This document shows, piece by piece, positions 11,058 to 24,034 of a stretch of 64,000 nt of DNA (positions are counted from its first letter, which is position 1; each line of letters starts with the position of its first letter). The position numbers and the translations under genes are program-made. The stretch covers positions 33,241,743 through 33,305,742 of the forward strand of contig OX393562.1 in assembly GCA_947652115.1 (NCBI GenBank). The letters run 5' to 3'. Source of the stretch: Blastomussa wellsi. Lineage: Eukaryota > Cnidaria > Anthozoa > Scleractinia > Plerogyridae. Under the pieces are notes generated by a model, which saw only the letters and a program-made list of their open reading frames with translations, searched no databases and was not told the origin of the DNA.

Positions 11058-14000
11058 TCAATGATCAAGATCAAGTTGCTGGTAAATGTACGATATAGTC
11101 TCCACAGATGCGTCTACGAGGAACTGGCACTTCATGTACGTCTCCACGAATTCGTCCGAGGTACAACTTTTCTGTATTTGATTTCGCGCGATCTTTGCCA
11201 CCGTGTGTGCCCGTTCGGTCTCCAGCCAATCACCAACGGCGTTTTCTATGCTGTCATCATCAAGTTGTTTCGGTCCCCATAGCAACACTTGAAGCATTTG
11301 AATGGCTTCCCCAGCAGCTAAACGCTCTTGAGGATGGCGTTGCAGCAACTGACGCGCGATGGTGCCCAGTCCCTTGGAAAATCGTGACTTCAAAGGGATT
11401 GGAGGAAGGTCCGTTTGGTCATAACTCTGCTCAACAAGGTTTGGATTAGCAGCAAAGGGATTGGCTCTGTGTAGGAACTCGTACACTAAGCAACCAGCCG
11501 CGAAAGTGTCACAATCTTCATAGTTTAACACATCAGCATCTTCCGCTGCATTAACTACTTCCGGTGGATAGTGTTCCAAGTTTCCGCCAAGATTACTCGA
11601 CGCCTTGCTGACAACGAAAGGACTCGGTTGAGTGCCCTTGGGCTGATGTAGCGCATGCTGGAAATTGGTAACTACCAAGAGCCCGCAGTCCAGCAGGAAA
11701 AGGTTCTCAGCTTTCAGATCACGATGCACGACGGCTTCCCTGTGCAAGTGATGAAGTGCGCTCAAGAGCTGAAGGATTAGCAAACAAACTTTTTTTTCGT
11801 AGGTTTCTGGATCGCTTGCATGCTCCTCTTTGGTTCTTTTGAGAAAACAAGAAACAATTTCACAAGGAACTTGATCAGTGATGCTTACTAATGTTTCGTA
11901 CGAGTCACAGTCCGGTCGTCCAATGGCGTCACCAGACACGTCATCAGTAAAGTGCGTCAGAACACGTGAGATGTTCACGTGATGCGGTAGTGCCTCACTC
12001 ACGCGCATGTCCCGCTTGTATGGTGATTCTTCCCAGGCGTGAGTCACAGAGAGCACTGGGTACTCCACCTGACATGAAAGAGAAAAAGAGAAAAAATTGT
12101 GATAATATGCAAATGAAATAAATAAATATACTCAATACATGAAACTTTCGCGTTTAAAGCAATGTCTTTTTTAATTGCAAAAATCTGATCCCTGGGAAAC
12201 AGAAAGTCACTGGAATTTAAATTTCGAGAAATATCGCCATTTTAATCGCAACAATGTCCTTTCTAATAAAATAGTTGGACTGTGAAAGTCACTTCAGTGA
12301 AAGCAACTTCACTTTTAACAATTACAATAAGTGCTATAAGACCTCTACCCTAAAGTTTTCAAAATCTCCCTGAAAGGTGGGAAGGGGTCTCTTAGCGCAC
12401 AAAACCACATGGAGATTCAAGAACCTAACTGTAAATGATGTCTACATCTACCACGGTACTAACCTTGGCAAGTAATTTCTTATTCCCTTCCCAAAACATG
12501 GCACATTTCACAGGTAGAAGCACCGCACCTGGGCACTGCACGTCTAATGCATCACCGCAGATCTCGTAATCTGACCAGCGCGTGTCAGACAAATCCAGAC
12601 ACATGTCTGGCAGGAGTTCCCCTCTCCAAGAGTTAATCATCTCCTCCAAAGTCTGCATTTGCAGTTTTAAAATCTTATTATAACGCTTCTCCAGGACATT
12701 TGCGTTCGTCGATAAGCTTCTGCTGCGAACCACTGGGTGTCTGTGCTTATCTACTGCTCTCGTTTCCAAACTGTGAGAGCGTTCCCGCATGACTGGTCCA
12801 GTCGGCTTTGTATTGGGAGGTCTCGACGGAAGCCTGGGAGGCCGGGATTTTGACTCGTCCTTCTCTCCAGACCCGTTAATAAGGGTTGGGGATACGACAC
12901 GTACGGGACGTTTAGGAAGCTCTGGTTTGCTTAGCATGGACGGTATTGAGCCACCAGAGTTCTCACATCGGAAGTGGACATGCCGGGAACGGGGAATGGC
13001 TGGGAGTGGTCCAAGCATCTCTTGCTCGACTCTGGACAGCGCCTCTGCAAGGATTTCAGCATCGGTCAAATTGGCCAAAGCTGTTTCCACTTTGAGAGTG
13101 AGCTCGTCTTCATTAGGCTGTAGATACGTCGGTTCTTCGTCTTTCTGTGTCGTAGCTTCATCTTGCGTCGGTTCGCTGTGCTGCATTGGTTTCACAACTT
13201 TAGCCACACGCAGGGGTTTCTTGGGCCGCTCTAATGTGTCTCCACCCTTTGATAGAGGAAAGTTCTGGTACCCAATCCCCGGATCAGTCTGCATGATAGG
13301 AGAGCTTGTCCTACTGGACCCTTCCTCAACGGTTCGTGAATCCGCCGGGGGAGGAGGCGTTGGGGATACAGCAGGCGCACCCGGATTTGGCCATGGAATT
13401 ACTGCAGCGGTACTAGCTAAAGCTGAGTCAGATTGCTCTGTTTCTTGCGCAGCTTGCTGAGGAGTTACTTCTGACATGGTCCGGCGGCGAACTGCTTCTT
13501 TCTGAGCCAAAAAGCCCGGCACATCTTCATTCACCGCTATTGGTGCACTAATCTCTATGGTCTTGCTATGCCTGTTTTTCTTCTTACCCCCAAGCTTCTT
13601 CATGGTCGCAAAAGCTCTCCTGAGCGTCGACTTTGGAGAGGACGCTTTTGTTGGGCTTGGGTTCGGGCTCGAGTTGGTCCCATGTGGACCAGAAAACGTG
13701 GATGACCGGACAGGCTGGGCCTTTGGTTGCGATGGATTGGAACTTACTGATTTCACTGGTGTCACATGCGGCGACACAGGAGACTTTGGCGGTGGGGGAC
13801 TGGAAGCTGGCAAAAGTAAAACAAAACAAATCTTGCTAAAATTTTCAGTGGTAAAAAAATTAAATTTGAGACGAGGAAACAGTATTTTTAGCAATTTATA
13901 TCGACACTATCCTTCCACGTTCTATGAGTTATTAACATTTTATCAGAGCCCCACCCAGGCTCAATTCTCATTTACAGCTGTCCTGCAGTTGCGGATCACA

Positions 14001-17000
14001 TCCTTTTTTGGCTATTTGATTATAGCCGAACCTACGAGTTTTGTTAGCCGTTGCTGAGCAGTATGACCAAGGAGTTGAGCTCTTTGTTTGCCCAAGTTAG
14101 ATCATTTTAGTGGTTGCGTTTATTAAATACTTACAGTACATGACCATTTGTAGTCGGTACATCTGAACATTTTACTCATATATTCCTTCCATGTTACGAA
14201 TGTACTGATGCCTATATACAGTTATATTTTTTCATATGGTTGCACAGACTGGAGGCACAGGGTTATTGGTAGATATTTCACACTGTATTATGTATAACTG
14301 GGAGAACAACTCAGTACTGTAGGGCGAGGAGCAGGCTTTAGGTATCAGCTATGAAATCTTGCTTTTAGTACTCACTCTCGCACTTATTCAATATGCCATT
14401 TTCGTGCATATTCTTTTAACAAGCTTACCCGTAGGGGGAGGTGGCGGGGCACTTCGTTTGGGTTTAATGGGACCCTCCTGAGGTTCCCCTCCTGCAACAA
14501 CACCTTCAATGCTGACTGGACTCAAAGGTACACTTTCAGTTGATTTCTCTGGGCTCCCAGGATCCACAATGTCCTTTACAGGGGGAGGGGGTGAAGCTGG
14601 ACTTGTCGCTGCCTGGTTTGAGCTCTTGAATGATGGCAGTCTTTTAAGGGAGGGTGGGTCTGGAGGAGAGGCGGTGGGTAGGGGTGATATTGAAACTAAC
14701 AAAACATAAATCAAACAAAAAATGTTAGTTAAAATGGACACAGAGCTTCTAGTAATGTTTTTACAAGCCAACTTAAACTAGAATGCTTAAATAATATACT
14801 GGAAGAGCACAGCAAAAATGATAGTGAATAATGTTCGGTCGGTCGGTCGGTCGGTCGGTCGGTCCATGAACCGACCCATTGATCAGTCTGTCACCTTTTT
14901 ATCTTTTTTATAAATGCAATTTCATGGTTAATTAACTGTTGCATTTAGTTATTTATTTAATAAATTACTTGTTTATTTCTGAATTGTAAATGCTATTAAT
15001 TACTTTATTATCTTTTATTTTATTTTACACGATTTTATATTGCCATATGATAATTAGCAACAGTAAATGATTGTTTATAAAATCAAAACTAACACACACA
15101 TTGACAAATACATTTTGTATCTTTTACACACAAAAAACTACTGAAACAAACAGGCAAAGGGGGTGAAATGGGTTCCTGGAGGAAATTTAGGGAATGGAGC
15201 TTCTTTTAAATGGCCTTGTTAAAGAAATTGAGCAGTTGAAAGAATTTCTTCCTGACTCATCCTCTTCTTGGTTGTGGTAAGTCACCGTGCCTGGGCCAGG
15301 GAACATATTCCCATCATGTACATGTATGTTAGCCAACTCCCATCAGTCATGATTTTGTGGTTCTAGAAAATATCCAATACCACTCCCCCCATGGAGGATC
15401 AATTCCAATTGGGTCAGAGAGGGGGAGGGGGTATTACAGATCAAATTTTAAAAGGAAAGCTGATATCCTGGTCCCAGACGTTTTCTTCTTTCTTCTCAAG
15501 TGAAGAAAGCCGAAGCCAGAAATTGGAAAACCATGGAACCAAGGTAAAGGACTGTATGATCCTAAAATGGAATTTCTGGAGGGAAGTAGGGATCCAATCT
15601 AAAAACTTTAAGGGGATTATGACTATTTTCTGGGACAACACATTTCTGATGGGGATTAGTAATAGGTTTTGTTTTAGAAAAGTGTTTGTGAAACTAACAG
15701 ATATTTTTTGATGAAACAAGCACTCATTTTTTAGATGTTTCTTCATATCAGTCTAAGTGCAACTAAGTAAACCACCACACAGTTTTTAACACCTTTATGC
15801 AGAACTTGCCCATGTAACTAAAAATCACAAGATGTTAATTCCAAGAAAATGCCATGGCAGCAAATAACAGTCAGACTCGGACAATGGCTGAAAGCCCAAC
15901 CATCGTCAGACAGAATGTGTGGAAATTTTTAAGCCTTCAAGTGCAAATGCCAATGTTTTGTGTTGACAACGTGTTATAGAGCTGCATGGGTTCCCACACA
16001 GCAATTATGAAAACCCTTATATAGAAAAATTGTTTTTATTGAACAAATAAAGAAGCCTACACAGAACGGCCATTTGAGAAATGAGGGAAATGTAGAAAAC
16101 ACTTGCCTGCGGCTCTTGTTTTCTACATTTCTCGAGTGTTCTCAAATGTCCGGAGTGTTTTATGACAGTATAACATGGATTAGGCTTCTTTACTTGCTTT
16201 ATGGTGCAGATTTTATATGCCACAAGTAAAAACAACAAAACACGAATGATCATTCAATAAACTGAAGCAATTTAAATTTTGCTTCTACTTTCCTCTCGAA
16301 CTTTAAAGCTTCCTCAACAATTTCTACAGCTTGACTCAGAGATTTGTCAGGAATTTCCTCATAGAAAATGTTCTCAGTCATCCCTTGTGAATTTTCACTA
16401 GAGTAAAGCTGACGAAAAACAATAAAACATGCTTTTTCTGTGTTTTATACTTGGATAAAATACCGGTATGGGTTTTTGACCAATCAAAGTGCGTGCAGAA
16501 TCCTATCTATATTATAATTTTCTATATTAAGTAATACTGATATTATTTTAACCGTGTTTAAATGAAGTTTTTGTCCATTCATTCATTCTTTCATTCATTC
16601 ATTATCAAGTAGTGCTGAAATCTGATGTTCGACCTCAACTACAGTTTGTCTGATCAAAAGACTGGCTTCAGATGTCCTTCCATGGGAAGAAAAACTACTT
16701 GCAGCCCTGGTCTCAAAATTAAAAAAAGTTGAATGCATGTCTTCTAACATGGTCGATATTCAACAACAAATTTATCCAAGAAACTTGAAATAAAAGTCAT
16801 TTTCTTTCCTTGATTATGCACTTTCAATAAAGTTTTGTTTTTAAGGGCCTGGTTTTCCTGCACCCCACTTGGGCAGGTCACGTGTCAGTGACATGCTCAA
16901 TTTCATGTGCTTTTTGCAGTTTGTGCGTTTTCTGAATGCAGTTCAATGAAGCTGAAGCGGGTTTGTTATTCTCTGTTCATCGATGCAACCAATAGAGGCA

Positions 17001-20000
17001 TGAAGGTGCCCAAAAATATATAAGTCTGCTCTTATTTTCGATTTGATCGCTTATTTTATTTGTGTCACTTTCATTTGCAATTCAGTATTTCTTCCGTTTT
17101 GAGTCGCAAGCCTGCATTTTGTAATTTCAGCTGTACCATCAAATTCTACCTTTGTGGACGAGTTTAAGCAGATTAAAAGTCTTCAGTGCCAAATGGTCTT
17201 CAGTCTTCAGTGCCAAACCGGGTCAGCCCAGTTCATGTCCATTCTTTCTTTTTTATACGAATATTGTTTTTCCGGCCCAGGCTGAATATTCTTATTTTTC
17301 TGCCAATTTTAATCTGAAAATATTCTTATGAACATTCTTAGATTAAGAATTTATCATAATACTTTTTACAGTTTAGTTCATGTCTTTTATACTGCACACC
17401 TTACATATGTATTTATAATTGAGCAATGGCTATAGTGTAGGTTTTTATCGTTTTATTGGCTAGTTTTGCAGTTTAGAGAAGAAAAGAAAATTGTATTGTA
17501 TTGGCAGATTTTAAACACAAAATTATATTATTTTCAAAATCTCATTCTTGGGTTTATTCTTAAAATAATCTTTAAATTTCGCAAATTTCACCCTCAATAT
17601 TCTTACAAAATATATTCTTATAAGTGAATGAATGATGTGAATGAATTATTATTGTGTCAAAATTGCTAGCGTACAGTGTATAGTAATTGAGGACACCTAG
17701 CTAATTAAATATCTCATAATTAATAAAATATGAAGTATATGTACACATGTACATGTATATAAAATGAGTCATGCATTAAAATCAACTGCTAGTTGTTACA
17801 TGTTAAAAAACAGCCTTTACAAGTGTTGCCCAGCCAGCTTGTGAAATTAACTGCTTTGATGCGCTTTTTAAAAGTGTCCAATGATTCAGACGAATTTGGA
17901 CAAGATGTCAGGGCCTAAATACGAGAGAGAGATAAATTGTAAAGTCACATACACTGCACATGCACATGTTATGAAACATATTTCCAGTCTTTTGTACAGA
18001 AGGAACATGCTGTATAAATAATTAAAAGCTCAGAAATTATACTCTGTACGTGTCTTTAGCCCAAGGTAGATGCCATTTGTAAGGCAAAAATAGGCATTTT
18101 TATTATAAGTCTGATAATGTTTTTGAAGTAACTTGCCCCAGCACATCATACCAAATGAAATAAGAATATTTGTGATCACAAAGGTCGTGGCCTTTTCCCA
18201 CAAGAAAGCCTGTTCATTCATTCAAGTGAATCATGATTACCCTTTCTGACAGCTTCTAAGTTGATGTCTTGATTAATAAAAATATTGTGATAAGGAGCAC
18301 CAATGCAGATAAGAATCATGCCCTTTGTTATCACACCTTTGAAATACCTCAACCATTGCATAATGACCTCAATCAGATATAGCATGTCATTATATGTGCT
18401 GTTATAAAAAGCTGTTGGAAGACTGATGACACTCGGGAAACAGAAAGTAGTTGTAATGAAAAACAAAACACTGAGAGTGGCAATAATATACTATTTACCC
18501 CTGGCAAAGATGAACAGTGATTTCATGTAAACTTTCTAGTTAAATACCACAGCTTTTAAATAAATTTGAGGAAAAGTTATAGGAAGACTGGAAAAGCAAA
18601 AGTTACAAGATGACTGCCCTGTTGGAAACAGCTAAGATAACATCACAAGCTGATCTGGCTGATAACAGAAAGAGAAGACTAATAAATTTGCATCAAAATT
18701 CCACACTCTATGGGTAATGTGCTGTGAAACATAAGTGCCAGTATTTTTCCACATGCAATAAGTTGGTTGTCGTATATTTTTCAAAATGTATATGTTTCTA
18801 ATGTTATTAAACTTATAATCAATAGACAGGTTTAAAGTGTTTACACAACAATTTTTATCTCTGAGTGTTTCTTGATAGCACAGAACTTCCTTGGGGTTTA
18901 AAATAACACCCAATGGCATGCAAGGTTATCTACAATTCATTCACCTGATTGAAAGCTTTGCTAATATTAAGTTTCAATTTTAACATTTTATGAGAGTAAC
19001 ACAAAGTATTCCACCTTTTAACCTTCATTAATACACGCATGAATATTGAGTTGTTACAGCTGCAATAAGGGTTTGAAATGTAAATACATTAATGGAAAAA
19101 TGTTTGAAAACAACATTATTATTTACTAAAGGAATCTAAATAATTTTCAAGAACAAGACTGGTCACTCTTGCCTCAGCTGGATAAAAATCAACACATTTT
19201 CAGTAGAACAGAAAAGAAAAATTTTTATGAGACAAAAAGTATTACATTTTAAACACGGAGCGATTCTATATAACGAGGCTGAGCGGCTCAGCCTTTCCAT
19301 CAAAAATCCCAACGAGACGATTTTATTGGTTGAGAACTGAACTCAACTGGTTTTCTGTGGTTTTCTTATAATTAAAAAAAGAATTAAATATTATCTAGAC
19401 CCTCGTGAATAAAATTGTTCCTTTTGTCGTTTGGGTGCAAACAATAGAAATAAACGGAAATAGAGGAAGATACATGTAACTGTCGTGCATTATTCTGCGA
19501 AATTACAGAATTTCCTTGCGGCAAACGACTTGACGATAACAAACAACATGCCAAGTTTCAGCAAGCTTGAACAGGTGTGCTTTCCTGGTTTGTCTGCAAT
19601 TCGACAGTTATTGAAAGTCATACCTAAACATCTTTATTTGTCTTTTGTTTGGATTCTTAGCCCATGAAGCCAAGTACTTAAATAATTTATGTGTTCAGCA
19701 CTGTCCATTTGAGCTTTCATGTCGCAACAGTGTTTGTGTGTGGTCAACACGAAGTTTGAATTTTCAAGATTTGCGTATAAATTTTTGTTTAAAATTGTTT
19801 AACTTGCATGGAAAAGGATTATTAGTGGTATATATTGAATTTTGAAGTCATTAATTCCACATAAAAAAACAGGGCTTGCAATTAAAAAGAAATTTGCGGA
19901 GCTTTTCTGTTTGAAGACCGTTACTCCGACACGGTTGTTTAAAATTAAAGCCAACAAAATGCTAGACGGGCCTTTTTATAGGCTCGCTCCGTGTTTAAAC

Positions 20001-22626
20001 TTAAGGATGTTACATTAAAATAATATTTTATACTGTGACAGGTGAATTGAAATATCTAGAACGTTTTAACAGTTATCTACTAAACAGTGAAAATTTGCTG
20101 CCAAGTCCAGTCTTTACTTTATTTATTTCTTGATCTTCAGGAGTTTTTAAATATTAATAAACAAAAGCCCCTCAATACTCAATCTTCAAGGTTGGAAAAA
20201 TGCTTTTGGGTACCTAAATCTGCATTTGATCACAAAAGATGCCAAAATTTGTAAAATACTGTACAGTCAAGTCAGCTCCCTCTAACATGATGGACACACC
20301 ATAAAAGGCGATACCAACTGCCTGTCATAAAGATGAGTCTAGCTTATGGGGAGTTAACTTACAGTGAAGTGAATGCAAAACAGCCCCCCACAGGGACCAA
20401 CACCAGTTGTCTGTCTAAAGAGGTGCACATCTTACAGAGTTGACTGTACAACTATAGCTGGCTCACAATGTTTTACTTTAATATTGTTATCAAAAAAGCA
20501 GCGAACATGTCTAAACTGAAAGACAAAGTACAGTAACCCTAATCTGATAATCATTCATACCTAACAAACAAAACATGAAACTTACCAACTGGGGGAGTTG
20601 CCGCAGCCATCTTCTGCTCCTTGCCGTCCACTTTGACGGGTGTATCATTAAGTATTCTTGACATGCGAGGGGCAGGCTTGGGTAAGGTACCAAACTGAGA
20701 TGGCACCCTGGAGCGTGGTCTAGGTGCTGGGGCCATCCGCACAGCAGGGCTCTTATCTGTGACACTGTTAGGAGCTTGGTTGGGTGATGACCGTACAGTT
20801 ACCACCTCTTTCTTTTTGTTTGGCAGACCTTGTTCTGGAGTAATCATGGTTTCCTCAGATGGTTCCAGGTAAACATGATTTAGCACTTCTGCTTTATCCT
20901 TCTTGAGGTCCTTCTCTTTAGGGGGTAGGGGTGGTGCATCATTTTGACTCGCTATAGCAGGAACTGAGACCCCATTACTAATATCAACCACTTTGTAGGG
21001 TTTCGTAACAGGTTTCAATGTCGTATTCACATAAACAGGGCCACTTTCCATTGAGATAGACTGTCCATTACTAGTTTGGGTGGTGAGCCCCTCAAAGTGA
21101 GGTTTGTCAACATGGGCAGAAATTTTTCCAGCTGCTTTTTCTGCAAGTACAGCTTCACTGCTGTTTTCATGGAAATCAGAAGTGCTGCAACTGTCCCATG
21201 TGCTGCTTCCCCAAGAACTATTTGACGTTCCACTGGACTCAATACTGTTTAAGTGACCACAGTTAGTTTCACTAAATACAACTGGCATTTCTTCTACACA
21301 AACATCTTCAGGTTTAACATCAGTACTGTTGCCTGAGACACTATGAGATGAATTACTTCGAATGGATTTGCGAGTATTTTCATACCCCGAATCTTGGCTG
21401 CTAGAGACTGTGCTTTCACTGCTTGAGCTAGGCGGCCTGTTCACAAAAAATGGCTCAGCGGTAGAAGATTTTAAACTAACAATCTTGTTAGGATTATCAT
21501 TCAATTTGACGCAGTAACGTTCGCCAGAATCATGAGTAGTAAGTTTATTTGTGTCGCCCATTTCATTTGTAATTACACACAAAGGATTGCAAAATTCTAA
21601 CACACCAGAGGAATTTTCTTCGTCGGTTTGTGTATCACATGGAATGACCGCAAGATTGTCACTGCTCGCTTTTTCTCCTGAATCAAAATCGACTTCGCAG
21701 TTTGGTGCCATAACATCTGTTTCGTGAAGTTCATTATGCACAGATTCAACACCAAACAAAGCTATATTGCTTTTCATCGGGACATACTCGTCCAGATCAC
21801 TCTCGTCTTCGTCCACAATTTTACACGCTGAAAGGTCTGTTTCGGTTTGAAATGAATCCACAAAGACCAAATTATTCGATGAAATGTCTCTGTCATTGTC
21901 GTTTTCATCTGAAAGTTCGGCATCTTCCGCTGAATTTTTACCTTCCATCGGACCTTCGTCATGAACTGCTATCTCGCAGACTGAGCCGATATTTGGTTTG
22001 CTTGTTTCCTCCAATTCTTTATCGTGATCTAATATTGAAAGCACAGGCTCTTCGGATTTGTCTGAAGGGTTTGCGTTACACCGTGGTCTGTTATGGGAAT
22101 TCCCATGAGTATTCTCAAGCGGTGTGGCACCATTTAACACAGGAGAGGGTGATTCTTTTGGGCTTTCGTTGCGACCCATCGCACTGCAACCAACTTCTAC
22201 AGCTCGAGAAGATGGTCTAGGCTTCGGCCTAGGCACTGGTTTTGGTTTATTAGCAACAGACGGTTTAGAATCTTGTGTTCTTTTAAAGGCATCGCTCATG
22301 TCAGTGCAACGATCTTTGCTGTCCACAATGGCGTGAGTTGTGCAAGGTGTGATGGATGAAATGTCATTCACACCATTTCCTTGAACATTTTCCTTTTTTC
22401 CTTGTCCCTGATTAAATAAATTATCCTTCTTTTCGACATTCGAAGCGTTGAAATTTTTATTTCTCGGGCTTTGAGGGTGAATCAAAGTTCGTCTGGGTCT
22501 GCTACTACCGGCGTCTTCATCATGTGTCTTGTGGCCAGCGTTTTGATGTTTTTCGCGCGATTGAAAACAGTTCGCACATTTCCCCTTCCTCCATAGTTGT
22601 TCTACAAAATTATCACAGCTAGACAT
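11058..22626 (-). CDS. PEAK1/PRAG1-family pseudokinase scaffold (complete coding model)
   Basis: PEAK-family proteins are cytoplasmic scaffolds with a dimerising pseudokinase fold that nucleate SH2/SH3 signalling at the actin cytoskeleton. Four exons join in phase: 22626-20586, 14695-14429, 13806-12464 and 12068-11058, giving 1,553 residues. Residues 2-21 carry the family N-terminal Cys motif (SCDNFVEQLW...CANCF). The middle is proline-rich and disordered, with KPYKVVDIS near residue 541 (PEAK1 has KPYTVVDVS) and tyrosine motifs HVYLEP (about 582) and PTYLQP (about 995). The pseudokinase starts near 1180. Lys1217 lies at the exon 3/4 junction as the beta-3 lysine; the catalytic loop reads HRDLKAEN (Asp1334, Asn1339); DFG is replaced by NFQ (1352-1354). 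The C-terminus has PPEVV, DTFAAGCLVYEFLHRANPF and LLWGP, as in PEAK1. Which vertebrate member it is nearest to cannot be decided here. Confidence 0.9.
14836..14864. repeat. (CGGT)n microsatellite
   Basis: Seven tandem CGGT units in the first intron of the PEAK-family gene, about 140 bp upstream of exon 2. Confidence 0.9.
16055..16160. repeat. Imperfect hairpin in PEAK-family intron 1
   Basis: Arms CATTTGAGAAATG...AAATGTAGAAAACA and TGTTTTCTACATTTCTCGAG...TCTCAAATG fold back over a short loop rich in GCC/GGC. It lies within the putative 3' UTR of the candidate exon at 16250-16408, so it could be transcribed. Confidence 0.5.
16250..16408 (-). CDS. Candidate terminal coding exon of an unidentified gene
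   Basis: After a good acceptor (TTGTTTTTCGTCAG) the minus strand has 52 sense codons and a TGA. The peptide contains SQGMTENIFYEEIPDKSLSQ and then AVEIVEEALKFERKVEAKFK, with normal-looking codon use and probably helical. It lies in the large first intron of the PEAK-family gene on the same strand, so it is either the 3' end of a nested gene, an alternative terminal exon of the PEAK-family gene, or a processed relic. I do not recognise the family and found no partner exon. Confidence 0.4.
   Translation of the reverse strand, partial: LYSSENSQGMTENIFYEEIPDKSLSQAVEIVEEALKFERKVEAKFKLLQFIE
17800..17930 (-). mobile_element. Possible LINE C-terminal fragment
   Basis: The minus strand gives a reading frame with CPNSSESLDTFKKRIKAVN and a stop soon after. 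The SLDTFKKRIK pattern resembles the C-terminal ends of many animal LINE reverse transcriptases. The fragment is too short to classify. Confidence 0.3.
19248..19999. mobile_element. 752-bp terminal-inverted-repeat element in PEAK-family intron 1
   Basis: Both ends carry the 16-bp inverted terminus TTTAAACACGGAGCGA, followed by weaker arm similarity (CTATA.AA.GAGGC). The interior is AT-rich and holds no recognisable transposase, so it is non-autonomous. The duplicated target cannot be told apart from the TTTAAA at the tips. Confidence 0.7.
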
Positions 22627-23284
22627 TGCTACTTACATTTTTGACAGAGTGTAACCATTCTAGATCCAATTTTTAGCGTAGGAAGCCCAGTTTAAATATC
22701 AGAAAGACGAAATAAATATACCAAACACCCACAGAGATACAACAGAGAGGCATCTGACAGCGGGAATCACAAAGGTAACACAAAGGACGTTCACAGGAAG
22801 GAGAAAGAGGACTGGAATCCAAGGAGGGAGGGTCTACTTCCGGTGAAAACAAATTTTGCAAATGATAAAAGATGTCTTTGGGAGTGGACAGCGCTTTTAT
22901 TTCTAAGGTATTCGGCGTTCCCCACGCCTCTACACGATATTTATAATTTTCAAAGCAAACTTTCTGAATTCAATGGAAATTGGTCTGTAGGGATAAACTC
23001 CACGTGAAATCAAAACAGTATTTCCGCATAAGCGACAACTTCCGACTCTCCATACAATTATTTTGGACCTGGCATTTATGAGACGCCACATACCCTTTTC
23101 TGTAAGACACTCTGGCTTGGCAACAATGCAACATTTTTCATTTCTTATTTCATACGTTAGACAAAACGAAATTTAGCATTTTATCGCTTTCGGCGATAAA
23201 AAAATTCTTGAGGAATTGAAAGTCAATACTTTTCTTGTATGACAAAGACGGTGTTTCGGTTTGTTGAATTTTATGCACAATCTC
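22627..23284. promoter_or_regulatory. 5' flank of the PEAK-family gene
   Basis: This region lies directly upstream of the minus-strand start codon at 22626 and should include its 5' UTR and promoter. No element (TATA, Inr) could be assigned with confidence, and no other gene is evident. Confidence 0.35.
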
Positions 23285-23700
23285 TGCCAACAACAACAAA
23301 AACAACAATTTATTTCAGTATTCCCACATAAGTACATGGTATTACCTAATAGAAAAATAATTACAGTAATAATTAATAATGCATTTCATTAAAATACAAT
23401 AGACTGTCTGAGATCCATACATAAATGAACATAAACAGCTGTAAGTCGACATTATTAAAGATAAAAGCGATTTTTAAATTTTTGTGTAAGTCACTGAAAT
23501 TGGGATATCTCTTGTTTATATCGACAAAAAATTTGGAACGTAGACTATTGTAAAATGGACAAGAAAGTATAAAATGGAATTGATGTTCAACTTCACAGAA
23601 AGGACAAATTCGGAGATTTTCTGGTGTTTTAGGAATCGTATGTCTGCCAGTCTCAATCGCTAATTGGCGATTTCCAAGCCGGAATTTATTTAAGGTTTTT
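23285..23700 (-). mobile_element. 3' end of a non-LTR retrotransposon (LINE)
   Basis: On the minus strand about 107 codons are open from near 23695 to a TAA at 23375-23373. They include LGNRQLAIETGRHTIPKTPE and ICPFCEVEHQFHFILSCPFY, the C-terminal Cys/His zinc-knuckle region (CPFC...H...H/C) typical of animal LINE ORF2 proteins, followed by an AT-rich 3' tail. The 5' part, including endonuclease and reverse transcriptase, is absent, as expected for 5'-truncated LINEs. Confidence 0.8.
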
Positions 23701-24034
23701 TTTTATGGCAGGGATTATTGATTGTATTCAAGAAGTCAGCTTTGTGGCAATCGGAAGAGGTTAAATCAATTCAGCCAGCTTAATCGACAGTTACTGTTTT
23801 TTTCTTATTACAAATCTGAAAAACATCCGAGGTTACGAGTCAGGTTAACTGAGTCACAGACACCGCCCACTGGTAGAAATGAGGCGGATACTAAACGGAA
23901 TCTTGGTGAAGCTGGGTTCAGTTTTTTTCCACGTTGACCTATTGAAAACAAAAGCTCATCTCATTTTCTTTGATCAAAACTTCCTACGCTAATAATAGTT
24001 GAACAGTGATATCCCTATGATATGATACGGATTA

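Noticed and set aside
12789..13460. 223-codon plus-strand frame opposite PEAK-family exon 3
   Set aside because: It is a mirror frame of GC-rich proline/serine coding sequence on the minus strand; the minus frame has the splice sites and family motifs.
13557..14057. 166-codon plus-strand frame at the exon 3 boundary
   Set aside because: Crosses an exon-intron border of the minus-strand gene and has no motif.
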